Shown here piece after piece: positions 1 to 8,892 of a stretch of 64,000 nucleotides of DNA (position 1 is the first letter of the stretch; each line of letters starts with the position of its first letter). The stretch lies in contig JAHJJD010000052.1 of the NCBI GenBank assembly GCA_018822845.1, positions 34,956-98,955 on the forward strand. Direction: 5' to 3'. The notes under the pieces are model-generated. The model made no database searches, was not told the DNA's origin, and saw only the letters and a program-made list of their open reading frames with translations. This DNA is from Gammaproteobacteria bacterium. GTDB taxonomy: Bacteria > Pseudomonadota > Gammaproteobacteria > Thiotrichales > Thiotrichaceae. The translations under genes were made by a program, and so were the position numbers.

Positions 1-1
1 T

Positions 2-394
2 GCCGTCAGCAAATACGACGAATCGCTGCTCGACAGCTTTTCCAAAGACGTAGCGGGGCAAGCCACGCGACTGGATGATCTCGCCAGACAACTGATCACC
101 CTGAACATTGCCATTCCGGGTTTATACGCCACCGTCCTCAAATTTATCAGCGGGGACAAAGCCACCCTACAAGAACCGCTGATGCTGTTGATTATCTTCG
201 GCGCGTGGCTGCTGGCTCTGGGGTTTGCCTTCACCAGCCTGTACCCGGAACCGTACAGCGTTGACCCGGATAGCCCCAGCGACATTGAGCAATATTTTCA
301 CCACAGCGCGAGACGCAAGCTCAAATGGCTGGCTGCTGCCGGTTTGTTCAGTTTTTTCGGCATTTGTTTTGCCGTTTTCAGCCTGTTTGTTTAA
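2..394 (+). CDS. C-terminal part of a membrane protein (5' end outside window)
   Basis: The frame is open from base 2 to the stop at 392-394, so the gene starts upstream of the window; the ATG at 182 is internal. The visible 130 residues hold a short amphipathic stretch and then three hydrophobic segments (roughly residues 35-50, 60-83 and 107-129 of the fragment), with a charged, proline-containing loop between the last two. I do not recognise the family. It ends 10 bases before the zinc-ribbon gene and 266 before the CHAT-STAND gene, all on one strand, so the three may be co-transcribed. A membrane partner of the CHAT protein is possible but unproven. Confidence 0.6.
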   Translation, partial: AVSKYDESLLDSFSKDVAGQATRLDDLARQLITLNIAIPGLYATVLKFISGDKATLQEPLMLLIIFGAWLLALGFAFTSLYPEPYSVDPDSPSDIEQYFHHSARRKLKWLAAAGLFSFFGICFAVFSLFV

Positions 395-404
395 GGGGGA
401 AATC

Positions 405-659
405 ATGGGGCAATCAACCAGACGTATTACGCACTGCGGTCAGTGTGGCAAGTCATTTTCGTACCGTTATGACATGGGGCGAATCCCGGAAGGCGTGACT
501 AACTTTCCGCTGTCCTGCCCGTTTTGCAGCACCCGGCAGGTTGTGCCACTCACCGCTGTACGCAAGGTAGACTTGCTGCGTGACGGAACCAAGCAGGAAA
601 TCGTGGTGCTGGAAGTACCGGAGAATCCCGTTGGCGTAGTGAAAGAAGGGGGGGAGTAA
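405..659 (+). CDS. Small zinc-ribbon protein
   Basis: An 84-residue protein. I chose the ATG at 405 because a purine-rich site (AAGGGGGA) lies just upstream and it avoids overlapping the previous gene; the same frame is open further upstream from 225. Two CxxC knuckles (CGQC near residue 11, CPFC near residue 39) form a likely zinc ribbon, followed by a beta-rich tail. It is separated from the next gene (CHAT-STAND protease) by a single base, so translational coupling is likely. The role is unknown; zinc ribbons often bind nucleic acid or protein. Confidence 0.6.
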   Translation: MGQSTRRITHCGQCGKSFSYRYDMGRIPEGVTNFPLSCPFCSTRQVVPLTAVRKVDLLRDGTKQEIVVLEVPENPVGVVKEGGE

Positions 660-660
660 G

Positions 661-3639
661 ATGTCACAACCAACACCTTTCATCATTACCCCACCCGCTG
701 ACCTGCTGAAAGACCATCCACCTATCAAAGGCATGGCGGAAAGCCTCAGTTCCGCCTACGCCAGCCATAAGCTGGTTGAAGAAAAACACTTGCAGGCAAT
801 GGGGCAAGCCTTGTGGGACGCCCTGCCCAACGGTGCAGCGCTGGAAGCCGCGAAACAGGCCGCCGGACAACAGGCATTGCCGATCATCATCGAGTCAGAT
901 CACGCCGCCATACTCACCCTGCCGTGGGAAACGCTGTATCACCCGCAGTACGGCTTTCTGGGGCGGGAAACCGGTTTCAGCCTGTCGCGGCGTAACCCGA
1001 CTATCAAGGTAAGGTTGCCCGATGTGCCATGCGAACCATTGCGTGTGTTGCTGTTCACCTCGCTACCCGATGACCTGACTGAACTGGAACGGCTGGATGT
1101 GGAAGCAGAACAGGCCGCCGTACAGGAAGCCCTGATGAAGCAGGAACAAGCGGGCGAAATCGTGCTGGAAATGCCGGATGACGGGCGGCTGGATACCTTC
1201 CGAGCCAGTTTGCAACACTTTCAGCCGCATCTGGTTTACCTCAGCGGGCATGGCAACTTTACCCACGAACACCATAATCAGCAGGCGTATGGCAGCTTCC
1301 TGTTTGAAGATGCCATTGGGCGCAAACAGGAAGTTTCTGAAACGGAACTGACAGCCTGTTTCCAGAATACCCAGGTGCAATTGCTGGTGTTGTCAGCGTG
1401 CCTGAGTGCCAAACAGCACCCCAACTACCCGCACAACGGCTTGAGTGCAGCGTTGTATAAGGCAGGCATTCCCCACGTGATCGGGATGCGCGAATCCGTT
1501 TTCGACAAGGCGGGCATCCAGTTTGCCAAAGCCCTGCTGGAAACGCTGGGAAAACGCACCACGGTGGATGTGGCCTTGCAGCAGGCACGCAACGCCATCA
1601 CCCAACCTCTCAAGGAGGCAGGTGGCTACAAAGAGAGCAGCAACCCGATCCGTACCGAAGCCTCGTATGGGCAATGGTGTTTGCCACAACTGTTGAGCCA
1701 TGACCTGAAGCAGGGTCTGGTGGATTGGGGATTTACCCCGCAACCCCGTAAACGGGCAGAACTGAAAACCTTGCTGGGGCAGATTTCCGTACCTGAACAG
1801 TTCCGGGGTCGGCGGCGTGAACTGCGCCAATGGCAAAACCGTTTACGCAGTGAACAAAACAGTCTGCTGATCACCGGTATCGGCGGTATGGGTAAAACTG
1901 CCCTCGCCAACAAGTTGTTGCAAGGTTTGCACAAGGACGGCTATCAGACCTTCAGTTTTTCCCTGCGCCCGGAACATGACTGGCAGAATGTGCTGCTGGA
2001 TATGGAACTGGCGCTGGCTGAAGACGAAGGTGCGTACAAGAAATATGAACTCATCCAGCGCAAAGGTCTGGACGAAGCAGCCCAAGCCAGTTATTTCCTC
2101 AAATTCCTGCTGGCGCGTTATGGCGGCAAACTGGCCTTGTTCTTCGACAACCTGGAATCCGTACAGGACGGGAAATTTCCCCACGCCGTAACCGATCCCA
2201 CGCTTCAACACTGGCTACAGGCGGCACAACAACTGACCACGCAAGGCTTGAAGCTGATCCTCACCTCGCGCTGGCGGCTGCCCGACTGGGCGGAGGCGGC
2301 ACACTACCCGCTGGGCAAACCCGTGTATGGCGATTACGTGGCGATGGTGCGTCTTAAAGGCTTGCCGCTGAACGGCGCACGCCTGCAAACCGCTTATGAA
2401 ACACTGGGCGGTAACTTTCGCGCCCTGGAATTTTTTGCCGAGGCCACCCGGCATATGTCAGTCAAGGAAGAACAGGCATTTATCGCAGCCCTGGACAAAG
2501 CTGCGGATGACAGCCAGACCGATATGGCGCTGGCCAAAGTGCTGGAACAACGCCATGCGGGTGAACATGCCTTGTTGCATCGCTTACTGGCTTACCAGAC
2601 GGCTGTTCCGTTGACGGGGCTGGAAGTGTTGTGGGAAGAACCCTCACCCCCCAACCCCCTCTCCCGCCAAGCGGGCGAGGGGGGGCAAGATGATTGGGCG
2701 GTGCTGCAACGTTTGCTGGCGGTATCACTGGTGGAACAATTCACCAACCCCTATAGTGAAGAAACTGAATATCAGCTTGCGCCACTGGTGCGCAGTTGGC
2801 TGCTGGCGAATGGTGCGCCTGATCCATCCCTGTCCATGTTGCAAACCGCCGCCGAGTTCCTGCTGTGGCAACTGGAAGAACGCCAGAACACCACCTGGGA
2901 ACACCAACTGTCTACCCATGCCGCGCTGCTGGCTGCCAACCTCACCGAACAGGGGCAGCGGCTGGTACTGGACTGGATCATCGGGCCGCTCACTATGGCG
3001 GGCATGTACCGCACCCTGCTGGACGACTGGCTGCCCCCGCTCGCCGAGGCTGACAACCAGCAGATCAAAGGGGAAGCACTCGGACAGATCGGCAAGCAAT
3101 ACCTCCATATTGGTCAATACGACACCGCTCTCGACTTCCTCAAAAAGTCGCTCGCCATTCAACAGGAAATCGGCGACAAATCCGGCGAAGGCACTACCCT
3201 CAACAATATCTCGCAAATCTATGATGCACGCGGCGACTACGACACCGCTCTCGACTTCCTCAAAAAGTCGCTCGCCATTCAACAGGAAATCGGCGACAAA
3301 TCCGGCGAAGGCACTACCCTCAACAATATCTCGCAAATATTCAAGGCACGCGGCGACTACGACACCGCTCTCGACTTCCTCAAAAAGTCGCTCGCCATTC
3401 AACAGGAAATCGGCGACGTGGCGGGTTTGTGCGCCACTTTATTCAACATGGGGCATATCCATTTGCAAAATGAAGAAGTCGCAGAAGCCGTGCAAGCATG
3501 GGTAACGGTTTACGGCATCGCCAAACAGATCAATCTGGCAAATGTGCTGCAAGCGTTGGAAAGCTTGGCAGGAAACCTTGGCTTACCCGGCGGGTTGCAA
3601 GGCTGGGAAATGCTGGCAAAACAGATGGCCGAAAAATAA
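661..3639 (+). CDS. CHAT-domain protease / STAND (NB-ARC-like) ATPase / TPR protein
   Basis: A 992-residue multidomain protein. The N-terminal CHAT caspase-like domain (about 60-340) shows the catalytic pair His197 in LSGHGNF and Cys247 in LVLSACLSA. A STAND-type ATPase follows, with Walker A GIGGMGKT at 406-413 and a Walker B-like LALFFDN ending near 497. The C-terminus has 40-residue TPRs from about residue 805 on. This is the layout of regulated effectors: TPRs sense, the ATPase oligomerises, CHAT cleaves a target. Two oddities: residues about 661-676 (PSPPNPLSRQAGEGGQ) come from a palindromic repeat in frame, and the TPRs at 3121-3420 are near-identical in DNA. The substrate is unknown; a role in defence or programmed cell death is inferred from the family. 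Confidence 0.8.
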   Translation: MSQPTPFIITPPADLLKDHPPIKGMAESLSSAYASHKLVEEKHLQAMGQALWDALPNGAALEAAKQAAGQQALPIIIESDHAAILTLPWETLYHPQYGFLGRETGFSLSRRNPTIKVRLPDVPCEPLRVLLFTSLPDDLTELERLDVEAEQAAVQEALMKQEQAGEIVLEMPDDGRLDTFRASLQHFQPHLVYLSGHGNFTHEHHNQQAYGSFLFEDAIGRKQEVSETELTACFQNTQVQLLVLSACLSAKQHPNYPHNGLSAALYKAGIPHVIGMRESVFDKAGIQFAKALLETLGKRTTVDVALQQARNAITQPLKEAGGYKESSNPIRTEASYGQWCLPQLLSHDLKQGLVDWGFTPQPRKRAELKTLLGQISVPEQFRGRRRELRQWQNRLRSEQNSLLITGIGGMGKTALANKLLQGLHKDGYQTFSFSLRPEHDWQNVLLDMELALAEDEGAYKKYELIQRKGLDEAAQASYFLKFLLARYGGKLALFFDNLESVQDGKFPHAVTDPTLQHWLQAAQQLTTQGLKLILTSRWRLPDWAEAAHYPLGKPVYGDYVAMVRLKGLPLNGARLQTAYETLGGNFRALEFFAEATRHMSVKEEQAFIAALDKAADDSQTDMALAKVLEQRHAGEHALLHRLLAYQTAVPLTGLEVLWEEPSPPNPLSRQAGEGGQDDWAVLQRLLAVSLVEQFTNPYSEETEYQLAPLVRSWLLANGAPDPSLSMLQTAAEFLLWQLEERQNTTWEHQLSTHAALLAANLTEQGQRLVLDWIIGPLTMAGMYRTLLDDWLPPLAEADNQQIKGEALGQIGKQYLHIGQYDTALDFLKKSLAIQQEIGDKSGEGTTLNNISQIYDARGDYDTALDFLKKSLAIQQEIGDKSGEGTTLNNISQIFKARGDYDTALDFLKKSLAIQQEIGDVAGLCATLFNMGHIHLQNEEVAEAVQAWVTVYGIAKQINLANVLQALESLAGNLGLPGGLQGWEMLAKQMAEK
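2641..2690. repeat. Palindromic repeat inserted in frame in the CHAT gene
   Basis: A C-rich arm (CCCCCAACCCCCTCTCC) and a G-rich arm (GGGCGAGGGGGGG) flank a short loop. The element resembles the left half of the intergenic repeats at 6758-6876 and 34434-34538, and of the one inside gcvP. Here it is read through as part of the protein between the ATPase and the TPR region. Confidence 0.7.
3121..3420 (+). repeat. Near-identical 120-bp tandem repeats encoding TPRs
   Basis: Units begin at 3121, 3241 and 3361. The first two are identical for 98 bases and differ only in the last few codons. The third matches for 57 bases and then diverges. Each unit encodes one 40-residue TPR. Such DNA identity points to recent duplication or gene conversion and to possible copy-number variation between strains. 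Confidence 0.9.
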
Positions 3640-3791
3640 ATCCCCTCTGTCTCCCCATTTTCAAAGGGGAGTACCCTCCAGACAAAGCACGCTATAACTG
3701 GAGAGCCTCCCCCTTTGCAAAAGGGGGAACGAGGGGGATTTTCTTCCTCCCTTCACCCCTTGCGGGGGAAGGGTCGGGGATGGGGGGTAAT
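3640..3791. repeat. Intergenic palindromic repeats between convergent genes
   Basis: This gap separates the 3' ends of the CHAT gene (+) and gcvP (-). It holds several C-rich/G-rich inverted repeats, such as CCCCTTTGCAAAAGGGG around 3711-3727, and a second pair around 3758-3787. The hairpins could act as bidirectional terminators or 3'-end stabilisers, but no clean T-tract follows them. No gene is seen here. Confidence 0.55.
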
Positions 3792-6737
3792 CTACCGATA
3801 ACTATCCACACTCGGACAAGAACACACCAAATTCCGATCTCCATACACATTATCAATCCGGTTCACGGTAGGCCAATACTTCGCCGTCGGGCTAACACCC
3901 TGCGGGAACACCGCCTCGGTCTGGCTGTAAGGGCGTTCCCAAGCATTCACCAAATCATCCAGCGTATGCGGCGCATTCACCAGCGGATTATTGTCCGCAG
4001 GCCACACGCCCTCCTGCACCTTGCGAATCTCTTCCCGAATCGCAATCATCGCATCGCAAAAACGGTCAAGCTCCTCTTTCGGCTCGGATTCGGTCGGCTC
4101 GATCATCAGCGTACCCGCCACAGGAAACGACATGGTAGGCGCGTGAAAACCGTAATCCATCAAACGCTTGGCGATGTCCGACTCATCCACACCCGACTCG
4201 GCCTTGATGGGACGAATGTCGAGAATACACTCATGCGCCACCCGCCCGTTCGCCCCCCGGAACAGCACCGGATAATGCCCGGACAAACGCTGCATGATGT
4301 AATTGGCGTTCAAAATCGCCATCTCGGTCGCACGTTTCAAGCCTTCCGCGCCCATCAGCTTGATGTAAGCCCACGAAATCGGCAGGATCGCCCCACTCCC
4401 ATAAGGAGCCGCCGACACCGCGCCAGTGCCATCCATCTTTAGCCCCTCCCCCCCTGCGGGGGAGGGGTTGGGGTGGGGGGGTTCTTCCACATGCCCCGGC
4501 AAAAACGGAGCCAAATGCGCCTTCACCCCAATCGGCCCCATGCCAGGGCCACCGCCACCGTGTGGAATCGCAAAGGTCTTGTGCAGGTTCAAATGCGACA
4601 CATCCGAACCCATTTTACCCGGTTTGGAAATGCCCACCTGCGCATTCATGTTCGCGCCATCCATGTACACCTGCCCGCCGAACTGATGCACGATCTCGCA
4701 GATTTCCACAATATCCTGCTCGAAAACGCCGTGGGTAGACGGGTAAGTCACCATCAAACACGATAGCTTGTCAGCGTGCTTTTCCGCTTTCGCACGCAAA
4801 TCGGCCACATCCACGTTGCCGTTCTTGTCGCACTCGACCACCACCACCTTCAGGTTCACCATCGCCGCTGATGCCGGGTTGGTACCATGTGCGGAACTGG
4901 GGATCAAACACACATCGCGATGCCCCTGCCCAATGCTCGCCTGATAACGGCGGATCGCCACCAGACCGGCGTATTCCCCCTGCGCCCCCGAATTCGGCTG
5001 CATCGAAATCGCATCATAGCCAGTCACTTCGATCAGCCAGTCTTCCAGCTCCTTGATCATGGCGCGATAGCCCACGGTCTGTTCACTCGGCGCAAACGGA
5101 TGGATGTCTGCAAATTCAGGCCAGGTCACCGGAATCATTTCCGCCGTCGCATTCAGCTTCATGGTGCACGAACCCAGCGGAATCATGCCGTGCGTCAGTG
5201 AGAAATCCTTGTTTTCCAGCCGCTTGAGGTAGCGCAGCATTTCGGATTCGGAATGGTGGGTGTTGAACACCGGATGAGTCAGGAAATCACTGCTGCGTTT
5301 GTAACCGGACGGGATACCGCCGAAACCTTCTGCCACAACTGCGGCATCCAGCGCAGCCACATCCAGCCCATGACCCGCACCCAACAACACATCGAACAAT
5401 TCGGCAATATCCGCCCCGGTTTTACGCTCATCAATGCTGATACCGATATTGCCGTCAGGGAAATGACGGAAGTTGAGGTGGAATCCCTCTTCTGTAGGAG
5501 CTTGCCCTGCAAGCGATTCCCCCGACGAAGAATCGCCAGCACGGCTGGCTCCTACAGGGGAAGCAATCGTCAGGGTGTCGAACCAGGTATCGTTGACCAG
5601 CTCCACACCTTTCTGCTGCAAACCCTTCGCCAGGATATTGGTCAACCGATGAATCCGCCCGGCAATCTTCTTCAAGCCCTCCGGCCCGTGATACACCGCA
5701 TAGAACCCTGCCATATTCGCCAGCAACGCCTGCGCGGTACAAATATTGGAAGTCGCCTTTTCACGACGGATATGCTGTTCACGGGTCTGCATCGCCATAC
5801 GCAACGCCTGTTTGCCGTGGCTGTCGATGGAAACCCCGATCACGCGCCCCGGCATGGTGCGCTTGAACACATCCTTGGTAGCAAAGAAAGCCGCATGTGG
5901 CCCGCCGAAACCCATCGGCACACCGAAACGTTGCGAGTTGCCAACGACAACATCCGCACCCATTTCACCCGGTGCTTTCAACATCACCAAGGCCATCAGG
6001 TCGGAAGCCACGCACACCAGCGCTTTCTGCTCATGTGCCTGCCTGATCAGCGCCTCAACGTCACCGACTGCGCCAGTTGTACCTGGGTATTGCAGCAATA
6101 CCCCAAACACTTCGTGCTGCGCCAGCTCGCTGTACGGGTTGCCGATAACCAGCTCGAAACCAAAATACCCGGCACGGGTTTTCAGCACGTCGATGGTCTG
6201 CGGATGCACATCATCGGCCACAAAGAATTTATCCGTTTTCAAACGGTTGGAGCGCTTACATAAAGTCATTGCTTCCGCCGCTGCGGTGGCTTCGTCCAGC
6301 AACGAAGCGTTGGCAATGTCCATGCCGGTCAGGTCAGTGACCATCTGCTGGTAATTGAGCAAGCCTTCCAGACGCCCCTGGGAAATTTCCGGCTGATACG
6401 GCGTATAAGCAGTGTACCAGCCCGGATTTTCCAGCACGTTACGCAGAATGACTGGCGGCACGATGGTGTCGTAATACCCCGTGCCGATGTACGACTTGTT
6501 CACCTTGTTTTGCTGCGCCAGTCCCTTCAGGTAGGCCAGCACTTCAGTTTCAGTGCGGCTACTCTCCATTGCCAGCGGCGCGTTCAGCAGGATGCTGGCG
6601 GGAACCGTGCTGTTGATCAGCGCATCCAGTGAGTCCGCGCCCACGGTTTGCAGCATTTCCGCTGTATCCGCGTCGGAAGGCCCGATGTGGCGGGCGATAA
6701 AATCGTCGTGTTGTTCAAGTTCGTACAAGCTTGTCAT
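3792..6737 (-). CDS. gcvP: Glycine dehydrogenase (aminomethyl-transferring), glycine cleavage P protein
   Basis: A 981-residue fused (alpha-beta) P protein. It decarboxylates glycine with PLP and passes the aminomethyl group to lipoyl-GcvH. The N-terminus ([10 protein letters not shown]) and the PLP-lysine motif [18 protein letters not shown] (Lys near residue 720) are clear. Family members are usually about 955-965 residues. The excess comes from two repeat-derived insertions: about 26 residues near 395-420 (DNA 5493-5556) and about 16 residues near 750-766 (DNA 4440-4490, encoding [13 protein letters not shown]). Both keep the frame. It is the last gene of gcvT-gcvH-gcvP and is separated from gcvH by another repeat. 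Whether the insertions affect activity is unknown. Confidence 0.95.
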   Translation of the reverse strand: MTSLYELEQHDDFIARHIGPSDADTAEMLQTVGADSLDALINSTVPASILLNAPLAMESSRTETEVLAYLKGLAQQNKVNKSYIGTGYYDTIVPPVILRNVLENPGWYTAYTPYQPEISQGRLEGLLNYQQMVTDLTGMDIANASLLDEATAAAEAMTLCKRSNRLKTDKFFVADDVHPQTIDVLKTRAGYFGFELVIGNPYSELAQHEVFGVLLQYPGTTGAVGDVEALIRQAHEQKALVCVASDLMALVMLKAPGEMGADVVVGNSQRFGVPMGFGGPHAAFFATKDVFKRTMPGRVIGVSIDSHGKQALRMAMQTREQHIRREKATSNICTAQALLANMAGFYAVYHGPEGLKKIAGRIHRLTNILAKGLQQKGVELVNDTWFDTLTIASPVGASRAGDSSSGESLAGQAPTEEGFHLNFRHFPDGNIGISIDERKTGADIAELFDVLLGAGHGLDVAALDAAVVAEGFGGIPSGYKRSSDFLTHPVFNTHHSESEMLRYLKRLENKDFSLTHGMIPLGSCTMKLNATAEMIPVTWPEFADIHPFAPSEQTVGYRAMIKELEDWLIEVTGYDAISMQPNSGAQGEYAGLVAIRRYQASIGQGHRDVCLIPSSAHGTNPASAAMVNLKVVVVECDKNGNVDVADLRAKAEKHADKLSCLMVTYPSTHGVFEQDIVEICEIVHQFGGQVYMDGANMNAQVGISKPGKMGSDVSHLNLHKTFAIPHGGGGPGMGPIGVKAHLAPFLPGHVEEPPHPNPSPAGGEGLKMDGTGAVSAAPYGSGAILPISWAYIKLMGAEGLKRATEMAILNANYIMQRLSGHYPVLFRGANGRVAHECILDIRPIKAESGVDESDIAKRLMDYGFHAPTMSFPVAGTLMIEPTESEPKEELDRFCDAMIAIREEIRKVQEGVWPADNNPLVNAPHTLDDLVNAWERPYSQTEAVFPQGVSPTAKYWPTVNRIDNVYGDRNLVCSCPSVDSYR
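4440..4490. repeat. C/G-rich palindromic repeat in frame within gcvP
   Basis: CCCCTCCCCCCCTGCGGGGGAGGGG forms a strong inverted repeat, followed by the G-rich tail typical of the intergenic copies. It is read in frame as a proline/glycine-rich loop just after the PLP-binding region of GcvP. Confidence 0.7.
5493..5556. repeat. REP-like inverted repeat (TGTAGGAGC...GCTCCTACA) in frame within gcvP
   Basis: TGTAGGAGC at 5493-5501 is inverted as GCTCCTACA at 5548-5556. The interior carries a second imperfect inversion (GCGATTC / GAATCGC). The sequence resembles Pseudomonas-type REP sequences. It adds a hydrophilic segment rich in Ser, Gly and Ala to GcvP, between strand-forming sequences that are otherwise conserved. 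Confidence 0.65.
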
Positions 6738-6757
6738 TCAGTCGTTACCTGTTTGTA

Positions 6758-6876
6758 CCCCTCACCCCCCAGCCCCCTCTCCCTCAAGGGGAGAGGGGGA
6801 GCAAGAAAAAGGTGTGTGACGGGAATTTGGTCTTAGCCCCTCTCCCCTTGAGGGAGAGGGGTTGGGGTGAGGGGTT
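6758..6876. repeat. Paired palindromic repeat between gcvH and gcvP
   Basis: CCCTCACCCCCCAGCCCCCTCTCCCTCAAGGGGAGAGGGGG on the left and its inverse on the right form two nested hairpins with a unique centre. An almost identical element lies at 34434-34538. Lying within the gcv operon, it could adjust gcvP expression or mRNA stability. Confidence 0.8.
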
Positions 6877-6880
6877 CTTA

Positions 6881-7270
6881 TTACTCTTCCGCTTCCGCTG
6901 CATACGCTTCGGCATCCAGCAGTTCGCCCAGCGCGTCTTCGTCATCCACGCGCATGACGAACATCCAGCCGTCGCCATAAGGGTCGGAATTGATCAGTTC
7001 CGGCGAATCCTGCACAGCTTCGTTGACTTCAACGATCATGCCCGGAACCGGTGCATAAATGTCGGAAGCCGCTTTGACAGATTCAGCCACCGCACAACCG
7101 TCTTCTGCGCCGTATTCCGCGCCGGGTTCAGGCAGTTCGATGTGAACCAGATCGCCCAGCAGCTCCTGTGCGTGGTCGGTGATGCCGACAGTTACAGTAC
7201 CGTCGCCATTGTCGCGTACCCATTCGTGGGATTTGGTGTATTTCAGATCGGAAGGGATATTGCTACTCAT
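6881..7270 (-). CDS. gcvH: Glycine cleavage system H protein
   Basis: A 129-residue lipoyl carrier that shuttles the aminomethyl group from GcvP to GcvT and electrons to the L protein. The lipoylation site is the Lys in [13 protein letters not shown] start at the ATG at 7270 ([12 protein letters not shown]) because GGAGT lies 7 bases upstream and the protein then has normal family length. The frame runs on to 7312, but that would overlap gcvT. It lies 22 bases after gcvT. The acidic tail ([11 protein letters not shown]) is slightly longer than in many homologues. Confidence 0.95.
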   Translation of the reverse strand: MSSNIPSDLKYTKSHEWVRDNGDGTVTVGITDHAQELLGDLVHIELPEPGAEYGAEDGCAVAESVKAASDIYAPVPGMIVEVNEAVQDSPELINSDPYGDGWMFVMRVDDEDALGELLDAEAYAAEAEE

Positions 7271-7292
7271 GAGGGTCACTCCAAAAACTTGA

Positions 7293-8372
7293 TTACAAAA
7301 CAGATTTGCCATTGCGCACGAAGCTGGGCTTCACTACTTTGGCAGGGTGAAATTTGCCGCGAATATCAACCTCACAGGTGTCGCCACAACTTGCCGGAAC
7401 CCGCGCCAGCGCAATCGCTACGCCGAGTGTAGGCGAAAAAGTGCCGCTGGTGGTTTCGCCTTCACCGCCGTTACACACAACTTTCATGTGGCCGCGTAAC
7501 ACGCCTTTGCCTTCCAGTACCAGACCGACGAATTTTTGTTTGATTCCGGCAGCTTTCAGGGCTTCCAACGCGCTGCGACCGATAAAGTTACGCTCTTCGG
7601 GCTGCCAGGCAATTGTCCAGCCAAGGCCGGAAGTCAGGGGGGATGTGGTTTCGTCCATGTCGGTACCGTAGAGGTTCATCCCCGCTTCCAGACGCAGGGT
7701 GTCGCGCGCGCCCAGGCCAATCGGTTTGATGTCGGCAGCCAGCAGCGCATCCCAGACTTTTTCGGCTTGTCCATTCGGGAACATCATTTCAAAGCCATCT
7801 TCGCCGGTATAACCCGTGCGGGCAATAAACCAGTCGTTGACGAATGCGCCGTAGAAGGTTTTCAGCGGTTCAACGATAGCAACTTCATCCGCAGGCATAA
7901 TGCCCAACACTTTCGCACGCGCATTCGGGCCTTGAACGGCAATCATGGAAAGGTCGTCACGTTCAGTCAGGGTCGCGTCGAAGCTGGCGATTTGTTGTTG
8001 CATCCACGCGATGTCTTTTTCGCGCGTACCGGCATTGACCACGATGCGCCACTGGGTATCGGTGATGAAATACACGATCAGGTCGTCGATGACAGTGCCT
8101 TCCGGGGTCAACATGCAGCTATACAGCGCCTTGCCGGAGTCTTTCAGCTTGTCGACATTGTTGGCCAGCAGGTATTGCAGGAAGGCTTTGGAACCAGCGC
8201 CTTCGAGGTCAAGGATGACCATGTGCGACACGTCAAACATGCCTGCGTCGTTGCGCACCTGATGGTGTTCTTGCAGTTGGGAGCCGTAATGGATGGGCAT
8301 TTCCCAGCCCGCGAAATCGACCATTTTGGCACCGGATTCGAGGTGCCTGGTGTAGAGAGCAGTACGTTGCAT
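7293..8372 (-). CDS. gcvT: Glycine cleavage system aminomethyltransferase (T protein)
   Basis: A 359-residue T protein that releases ammonia from aminomethyl-lipoyl-GcvH and transfers the one-carbon unit to tetrahydrofolate. The N-terminus ([23 protein letters not shown]) and the folate-site region ([31 protein letters not shown]) match the family. I choose the start at 8372 rather than 8399 because GGGAAG lies 7 bases upstream and because the longer start would begin inside the riboswitch terminator. It is the first gene of the operon, controlled by the upstream glycine riboswitch. Confidence 0.95.
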   Translation of the reverse strand: MQRTALYTRHLESGAKMVDFAGWEMPIHYGSQLQEHHQVRNDAGMFDVSHMVILDLEGAGSKAFLQYLLANNVDKLKDSGKALYSCMLTPEGTVIDDLIVYFITDTQWRIVVNAGTREKDIAWMQQQIASFDATLTERDDLSMIAVQGPNARAKVLGIMPADEVAIVEPLKTFYGAFVNDWFIARTGYTGEDGFEMMFPNGQAEKVWDALLAADIKPIGLGARDTLRLEAGMNLYGTDMDETTSPLTSGLGWTIAWQPEERNFIGRSALEALKAAGIKQKFVGLVLEGKGVLRGHMKVVCNGGEGETTSGTFSPTLGVAIALARVPASCGDTCEVDIRGKFHPAKVVKPSFVRNGKSVL

Positions 8373-8399
8373 GGTTGTTCTTCCCAGTATGTTAGGCAT

Positions 8400-8434
8400 A
8401 AAAAAAGGGCGGCAGACCGCTTGATCTGCCGCCC
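8400..8434 (-). terminator. Intrinsic terminator of the glycine riboswitch
   Basis: Read on the minus strand, GGGCGGCAGA pairs with TCTGCCGCCC (8425-8434 with 8407-8416) around an 8-base loop, and seven T follow at 8406-8400. It sits between the second aptamer and the gcvT ribosome site. Glycine binding is therefore expected to prevent this hairpin and allow gcvTHP transcription. The 5' arm adjoins the closing stem of aptamer 2. Confidence 0.85.
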
Positions 8435-8690
8435 CTCTGTCCTGTTACCTGAGAGATTCCCTTTGAACTTCTGCCTTCGACTCCGCTCAGGCATCGAACC
8501 CCGTCCCGTTGTACGAAGCCGAAGCCGTTCCCTGAGCGGAGTCGAAGGGAACAAGGTTACTACCCTTCGGTGAGCGCATCCGCGCTGCTCTCCAGAGTCA
8601 GATATAGCACTGCCAGTCCTTTTGCCTGAGCGTTTCCGGGCGGAATTGCGCCTTCGGCGGCTGCCACTTGGGCAACTCTCTCCTGCCAGT
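8434..8690 (-). promoter_or_regulatory. Tandem glycine riboswitch upstream of gcvT
   Basis: On the minus strand the conserved glycine-aptamer blocks appear twice. Aptamer 1 (about 8690-8610) has GGAGAGA, GCCGAAGG and AACGCTCAGGCAAAAGGAC. Aptamer 2 (about 8597-8435) has CTCTGGAGAG, CACCGAAGGG and AATCTCTCAGGTAACAGGAC. The two are joined by the usual short linker. The second aptamer is enlarged by a 73-base inverted-repeat element (8475-8547), placed in what should be the variable P3b loop. Confidence 0.92.
8475..8547. repeat. Inverted-repeat element inserted in riboswitch aptamer 2
   Basis: CTTCGACTCCGCTCAGG (8475-8491) is exactly inverted as CCTGAGCGGAGTCGAAG (8531-8547). The same 16-base arms occur at 31018-31117. 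The insertion lies between TTCCC and GGGAA, which can still pair at the top of P3b, so the ligand core may be intact. Confidence 0.85.
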
Positions 8691-8777
8691 TTTTACTGAA
8701 TCGGGCGATTGTAGCGGATGCGGCGCAGCAACAGAAGGGGGCTACGATAAACCTTGCCTTTTGTCAGAAGAGATAGA

Positions 8778-8799
8778 AAAAAACCGCTCAAGCGGTTTA
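8778..8799 (-). terminator. Possible minus-strand terminator hairpin
   Basis: On the minus strand AAACCGCTTGAGCGGTTT is followed by a run of T. No minus-strand gene ends here, since the flanking genes diverge. It may shield the gcv promoter region from upstream antisense transcription, or be chance. The rest of the 8691-8892 gap shows no gene. Confidence 0.35.
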
Positions 8800-8892
8800 T
8801 CCTCTTGGCGGTGTGTGGAGCTGAAGAATATAATCACATTCTAATAGACCTGATCAAAACACAAACGACTCCTGCAACTGAGAGCTAGCAGT

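Noticed and set aside
3121..3420. CRISPR-like repeats
   Set aside because: The repeats are in frame, 120 bases long, contiguous without spacers, and encode TPRs.
5253..6263. Long plus-strand frame opposite gcvP
   Set aside because: It is a mirror of the gcvP codons, with no ribosome site or domain.
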